Assembly: GCA_021772655.1 (NCBI GenBank)
Contig: JAJFLM010000202.1
Coordinates: 1-43,886, forward strand
DNA length: 43,886 nucleotides
From: Deltaproteobacteria bacterium
GTDB lineage: Bacteria; UBA10199; 2-02-FULL-50-16; JAJFLM01
Reading direction: 5' to 3'
Within the stretch, counting starts at the first letter, position 1, and the number at the start of each line of letters is the position of its first letter. A program made the translations under genes and the position numbers. Below, piece by piece: positions 41,586 through 43,886 of this stretch. Under the pieces are notes generated by a model. That model was not told the DNA's origin. It did no database searches and worked only from the letters and a program-made list of their open reading frames with translations.

Positions 41586-42310
41586 TAGCCTTCAGCAATC
41601 TTAACGGCTTCGGCTAAGTCCAAGGTGTTTTCATAAAGTGAGCGTCCTAAGATCGCCCCACTCACACCTTGTACTTCCATAGCTTTCAATTTTTTGATGT
41701 CATCAAGGGTCGCAATCCCACCGGAGGCGATCACCGGGATCGGGCTTTGCTGACCCATTTCGGCTAAGGCACTATAATTGGGTCCGGTCAACATACCATC
41801 ACGAGCGATATCCGTATAAATCACGCACGCGGCGCCGCGTTTGCTCATCTCTTGGGCCAGATCAACGGCCTTTTTCTCGCCCGTCTCCACCCAGCCGCGC
41901 ACCGCGACAAAACCATCTTTGGCATCAATCCCCACGGCCACACGATCGGGGAATTCATCTGATAAAATTTGGACCAACTCAGGCTCTTCTAAAGCCTTCG
42001 TTCCCAACACAACACGGCCGGCCCCTAAGGTCAGGTAAATTTCAGCGGTTTCGCGACTACGGATCCCTCCGCCAATTTGCACGGGCACATTGACTGACTG
42101 CATGATTTTTTCGATCATCGCCGTATTGGTCGGTTCACCGGTTAAGGCACCATCCAAATCAACAACATGCAACCAGGGTGCCCCCGCAGCGACCCATTTT
42201 TCGGCCGCTTCAACAGGATTATCATAATAAACCGTCACCTCATCAAAGCGTCCTTGCTTCAAGCGCACGGCCTTACCGTCTTTTAAGTCAATCGCTGGAT
42301 ATAAAATCAT
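41585..42310 (-). CDS. hisA: ProFAR isomerase
   Basis: The 241-aa (beta-alpha)8 barrel isomerises ProFAR to PRFAR in histidine synthesis. Visible are [18 protein letters not shown] with the catalytic Asp, [40 protein letters not shown] with the second catalytic Asp, and VIASGGI. It precedes and overlaps hisF and is divergent from hisD. A CTGACA-N17-GATAAG promoter candidate ends 10 nt before ATG 42310. No Shine-Dalgarno is present. Confidence 0.97.
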   Translation of the reverse strand: MILYPAIDLKDGKAVRLKQGRFDEVTVYYDNPVEAAEKWVAAGAPWLHVVDLDGALTGEPTNTAMIEKIMQSVNVPVQIGGGIRSRETAEIYLTLGAGRVVLGTKALEEPELVQILSDEFPDRVAVGIDAKDGFVAVRGWVETGEKKAVDLAQEMSKRGAACVIYTDIARDGMLTGPNYSALAEMGQQSPIPVIASGGIATLDDIKKLKAMEVQGVSGAILGRSLYENTLDLAEAVKIAEG

Positions 42311-42320
42311 AGAGCCGCAG

Positions 42321-42349
42321 CTTATCAGCTATCAACCCTGACTTGTCAG
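42321..42349 (-). promoter_or_regulatory. Candidate hisAF promoter with dyad
   Basis: On the minus strand CTGACA (42349-42344), 17 nt, GATAAG (42326-42321), 10 nt before the hisA ATG. The -35 is part of the dyad CTGAC-TT-GTCAG (42338-42349), which lies between the divergent his genes and could bind a regulator of both. Confidence 0.4.
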
Positions 42350-42356
42350 CAAAAAA

Positions 42357-42386
42357 TTGCTTAAAGATTGCAGAATCAAGTAATAA
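42357..42386 (+). promoter_or_regulatory. Candidate hisDB promoter
   Basis: TTGCTT (42357-42362), 18 nt, TAATAA (42381-42386), 17 nt before ATG 42404. Both boxes match four of six consensus bases or fewer, so this is tentative. Confidence 0.35.
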
Positions 42387-42403
42387 CGATTAGGACCCTG
42401 TTT

Positions 42404-43690
42404 ATGCGCCAATTGAAGACTCAACAGCGTGATTTTGCGAAGCAATGGCAACAGTATTTAAATGCTGTCGCCGAAGCTCCACGTCAAGTCACGGAAGCCA
42501 CCAGCACGATCCTTCAGGCCGTCAAAAAACGGGGGGATTCGGCCCTGTTTCAGTTCACCAAAAAGTTTGACGGATTTACAGCTAATGCACGTTCTATCCG
42601 TATTAGCCCCGCCCAAGTCGAACGAGCCGTCAGTCAGGTTTCAAGCAAACACCTTAATATTTTTAAACGTGCCGCCCAGCGGATCCGTAAGTTTCATCAA
42701 TTACAAAAACAGCGAGATTATCGCCTGAATCAAAACGGCGCCAAAATGGGGCTGCGTTGGACCCCCTTAGATCGCGTCGGCATTTATGTGCCGGGGGGGC
42801 GGGCAGCCTATCCTTCAACCGTGCTGATGAATACCATTCCTGCGCAAGTGGCCGGCGTAACTGAAATTGCAATGGTCACCCCCGCGCCGGGTGGTGAGAT
42901 CAATCCTTATACTTTAGCCGCCGCTCACGTGGCCGGCGTTGAAGAGATTTATCGCATTGGGGGTGCTCAAGCTATTGGTGCCTTAGCCTACGGAACCAAA
43001 ACGATCCCTGCGGTGAATAAAATTGTCGGGCCCGGCAATGCCTATGTGGCCGCGGCTAAACAGCAGGTCTTTGGACGCGTGGATATTGATATGATCGCAG
43101 GGCCAACAGAAGTTTTGGTCATTGCCGATGCCCAGGCCAACCCTGAGTATGTGGCCGCTGACTTATTGAGTCAGGCCGAACATGATCCCGATGCGCGACC
43201 CGTATTGATCTGCACTTCAGTACGCATTTTAGAAAAATCGCTGCAGGCTTTAACGCGACAAGTCGCTCAAACCCCGCGTAAAAAAATTGCTCAGCAAGCC
43301 ATCCGTAAAAATGGTCTCGCCATCTTAGCCAAAAATCAAGGGGACGCGATTGCCTTAAGCAATCAAATGGCTCCCGAACACTTAGTGATTATGGTGAAAA
43401 AGCCCGCGAGTTGGATGAAAAAACTTAAAAACGCCGGAGCTATTTTTATCGGAAACTATGCTCCCGTCGCGGCTGGCGACTATTTAGTCGGCCCCAATCA
43501 CGTCCTACCTACGGCGCGCACCGCCCAGTACGCCTCACCCCTAGGCGTCTATGACTTTATGAAAGCAAGCAGCTGGCTAGAATTAACGCGAAAAGGACTA
43601 GCGCAAGTTTCCGCAGATATTATAGAACTAGCCGAACTTGAGGGCTTGAGTGCACACGGATATTCTGTCAAGGTTCGCTTTACAGAGTAA
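42404..43690 (+). CDS. hisD: Histidinol dehydrogenase
   Basis: The enzyme makes the last two oxidations to histidine. It has the family order: TPLDRVGIYVPGGRAAYPST near residue 120, IYRIGGAQAIGALAYGT, the signature GPGNAYVAAAKQQVFG...DMIAGPTEVLVIAD, then QAEHDPDA with the zinc-binding His, and MAPEHLVIM with the catalytic Glu-His. The C-terminal GLSAHGYSVKVR is complete. I chose ATG 42404 (MRQLKTQQRDF), with AGGA about 9 nt upstream; an in-frame TTG at 42368 would add 12 residues not typical of the family. hisB follows after 24 nt. Confidence 0.96.
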   Translation: MRQLKTQQRDFAKQWQQYLNAVAEAPRQVTEATSTILQAVKKRGDSALFQFTKKFDGFTANARSIRISPAQVERAVSQVSSKHLNIFKRAAQRIRKFHQLQKQRDYRLNQNGAKMGLRWTPLDRVGIYVPGGRAAYPSTVLMNTIPAQVAGVTEIAMVTPAPGGEINPYTLAAAHVAGVEEIYRIGGAQAIGALAYGTKTIPAVNKIVGPGNAYVAAAKQQVFGRVDIDMIAGPTEVLVIADAQANPEYVAADLLSQAEHDPDARPVLICTSVRILEKSLQALTRQVAQTPRKKIAQQAIRKNGLAILAKNQGDAIALSNQMAPEHLVIMVKKPASWMKKLKNAGAIFIGNYAPVAAGDYLVGPNHVLPTARTAQYASPLGVYDFMKASSWLELTRKGLAQVSADIIELAELEGLSAHGYSVKVRFTE

Positions 43691-43714
43691 TCCACTCCCG
43701 TTTAAGAGGAAAAC

Positions 43715-43886
43715 ATGGCCGCAAAAAAACGTACAGCACACATCAAACGCAAAACGGGTGAGACCGATATTGATCTGAGCCTAGAACTCGACGGTACTGG
43801 CACCTATCAAGTCAGCACACCTATTCCCTTTCTCAATCACATGCTGGAACTCTTTGGGAAACACGGTTTATTCAAATTTAAAGTCA
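43715..43886 (+). CDS. hisB: Imidazoleglycerol-phosphate dehydratase, 3' part beyond window edge
   Basis: Fifty-seven codons are visible, starting MAAKKRTAHIKRKTGETDID, with the HisB motif PIPFLNHMLELFGKHG. The second histidine of that motif is one of the manganese ligands. The ATG is preceded by AAGAGGA 4 nt upstream. It lies 24 nt after hisD on the same strand, so hisD-hisB form an operon divergent from hisA-hisF. No phosphatase domain precedes it, so it is the monofunctional form. Confidence 0.93.
   Translation, partial: MAAKKRTAHIKRKTGETDIDLSLELDGTGTYQVSTPIPFLNHMLELFGKHGLFKFKV

Noticed and set aside
1-43886. tRNA genes, CRISPR arrays and insertion sequences
   Set aside because: No T-loop/anticodon pattern, no regularly spaced direct repeats and no transposase or integrase motifs were seen on either strand by eye.

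Overview
The window reads as the chromosome of an uncultured Gram-negative bacterium, most likely of the broad deltaproteobacterial type (Bdellovibrionota/Myxococcota-like). Pointers are an outer-membrane biogenesis set (SurA-like protein, parvulin lipoprotein, cyclophilin lipoprotein, RND adaptor lipoprotein), the order mfd - PPIase - surA - pdxA with uvrA nearby, a classical SMC, a single-chain GlyRS and a long PutA. The lineage is an inference from gene order and family content, not from a marker gene. No rRNA, tRNA, CRISPR array or insertion-sequence transposase was seen. No stretch longer than about 250 bases lacks a gene.

Layout. 1-3300 (minus): a gene cut by the window edge (unknown protein, 407+ residues), a secreted phosphodiester-glycosidase-like protein and an RND-type adaptor lipoprotein. 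3500-8780 (plus): glycyl-tRNA synthetase, pyruvate phosphate dikinase and a beta-propeller-like lipoprotein. 8800-9905 (minus): radC and an HTH regulator, divergent from a small ORF at 10068. 10581-14156 (plus): smc. 14158-27532 (minus): a long co-directional run, in transcription order mfd, parvulin lipoprotein, SurA-like chaperone, pdxA, phosphohexomutase (broken by an in-frame TGA), SDR epimerase, arsC-like, uvrA, a winged-helix/nucleotidyltransferase pair and a nitroreductase. 27634-40692: a region rich in lineage-specific proteins (339, 681, 525 and 392 aa) mixed with putA, hisI, a small membrane protein, a cyclophilin and a diacylglycerol-kinase-type enzyme. 40758-43886: a REP-like palindromic element, then hisF-hisA (minus) divergent from hisD-hisB (plus, hisB cut by the edge).

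The main hunt result is a shared bipartite element, GCAAC(TTT or AAA) - exactly 11 nt - (G/C)NCGA(T/A)G(A/T), lying 7-19 nt before the start codons of four genes of the lineage-specific region (681-aa protein, putA, 525-aa protein, lipid kinase). Weaker versions precede the 392-aa gene and the first gene of the window. Its geometry is that of FliA/sigma-28 promoters (TAAAGTTT-N11-GCCGATAA), so these otherwise unrelated genes may form one regulon under an alternative sigma factor. Many genes, with this element or with a sigma-70-like promoter, have the -10 box only 6-19 nt before the start codon and no Shine-Dalgarno sequence, which suggests frequent leaderless or near-leaderless mRNAs.

Other points are an in-frame TGA replacing an expected glycine codon in the phosphohexomutase, two regulator loci with clear inverted-repeat operators (15645-15667 and 10007-10057), and a REP-like element whose end supplies the hisF stop codon.
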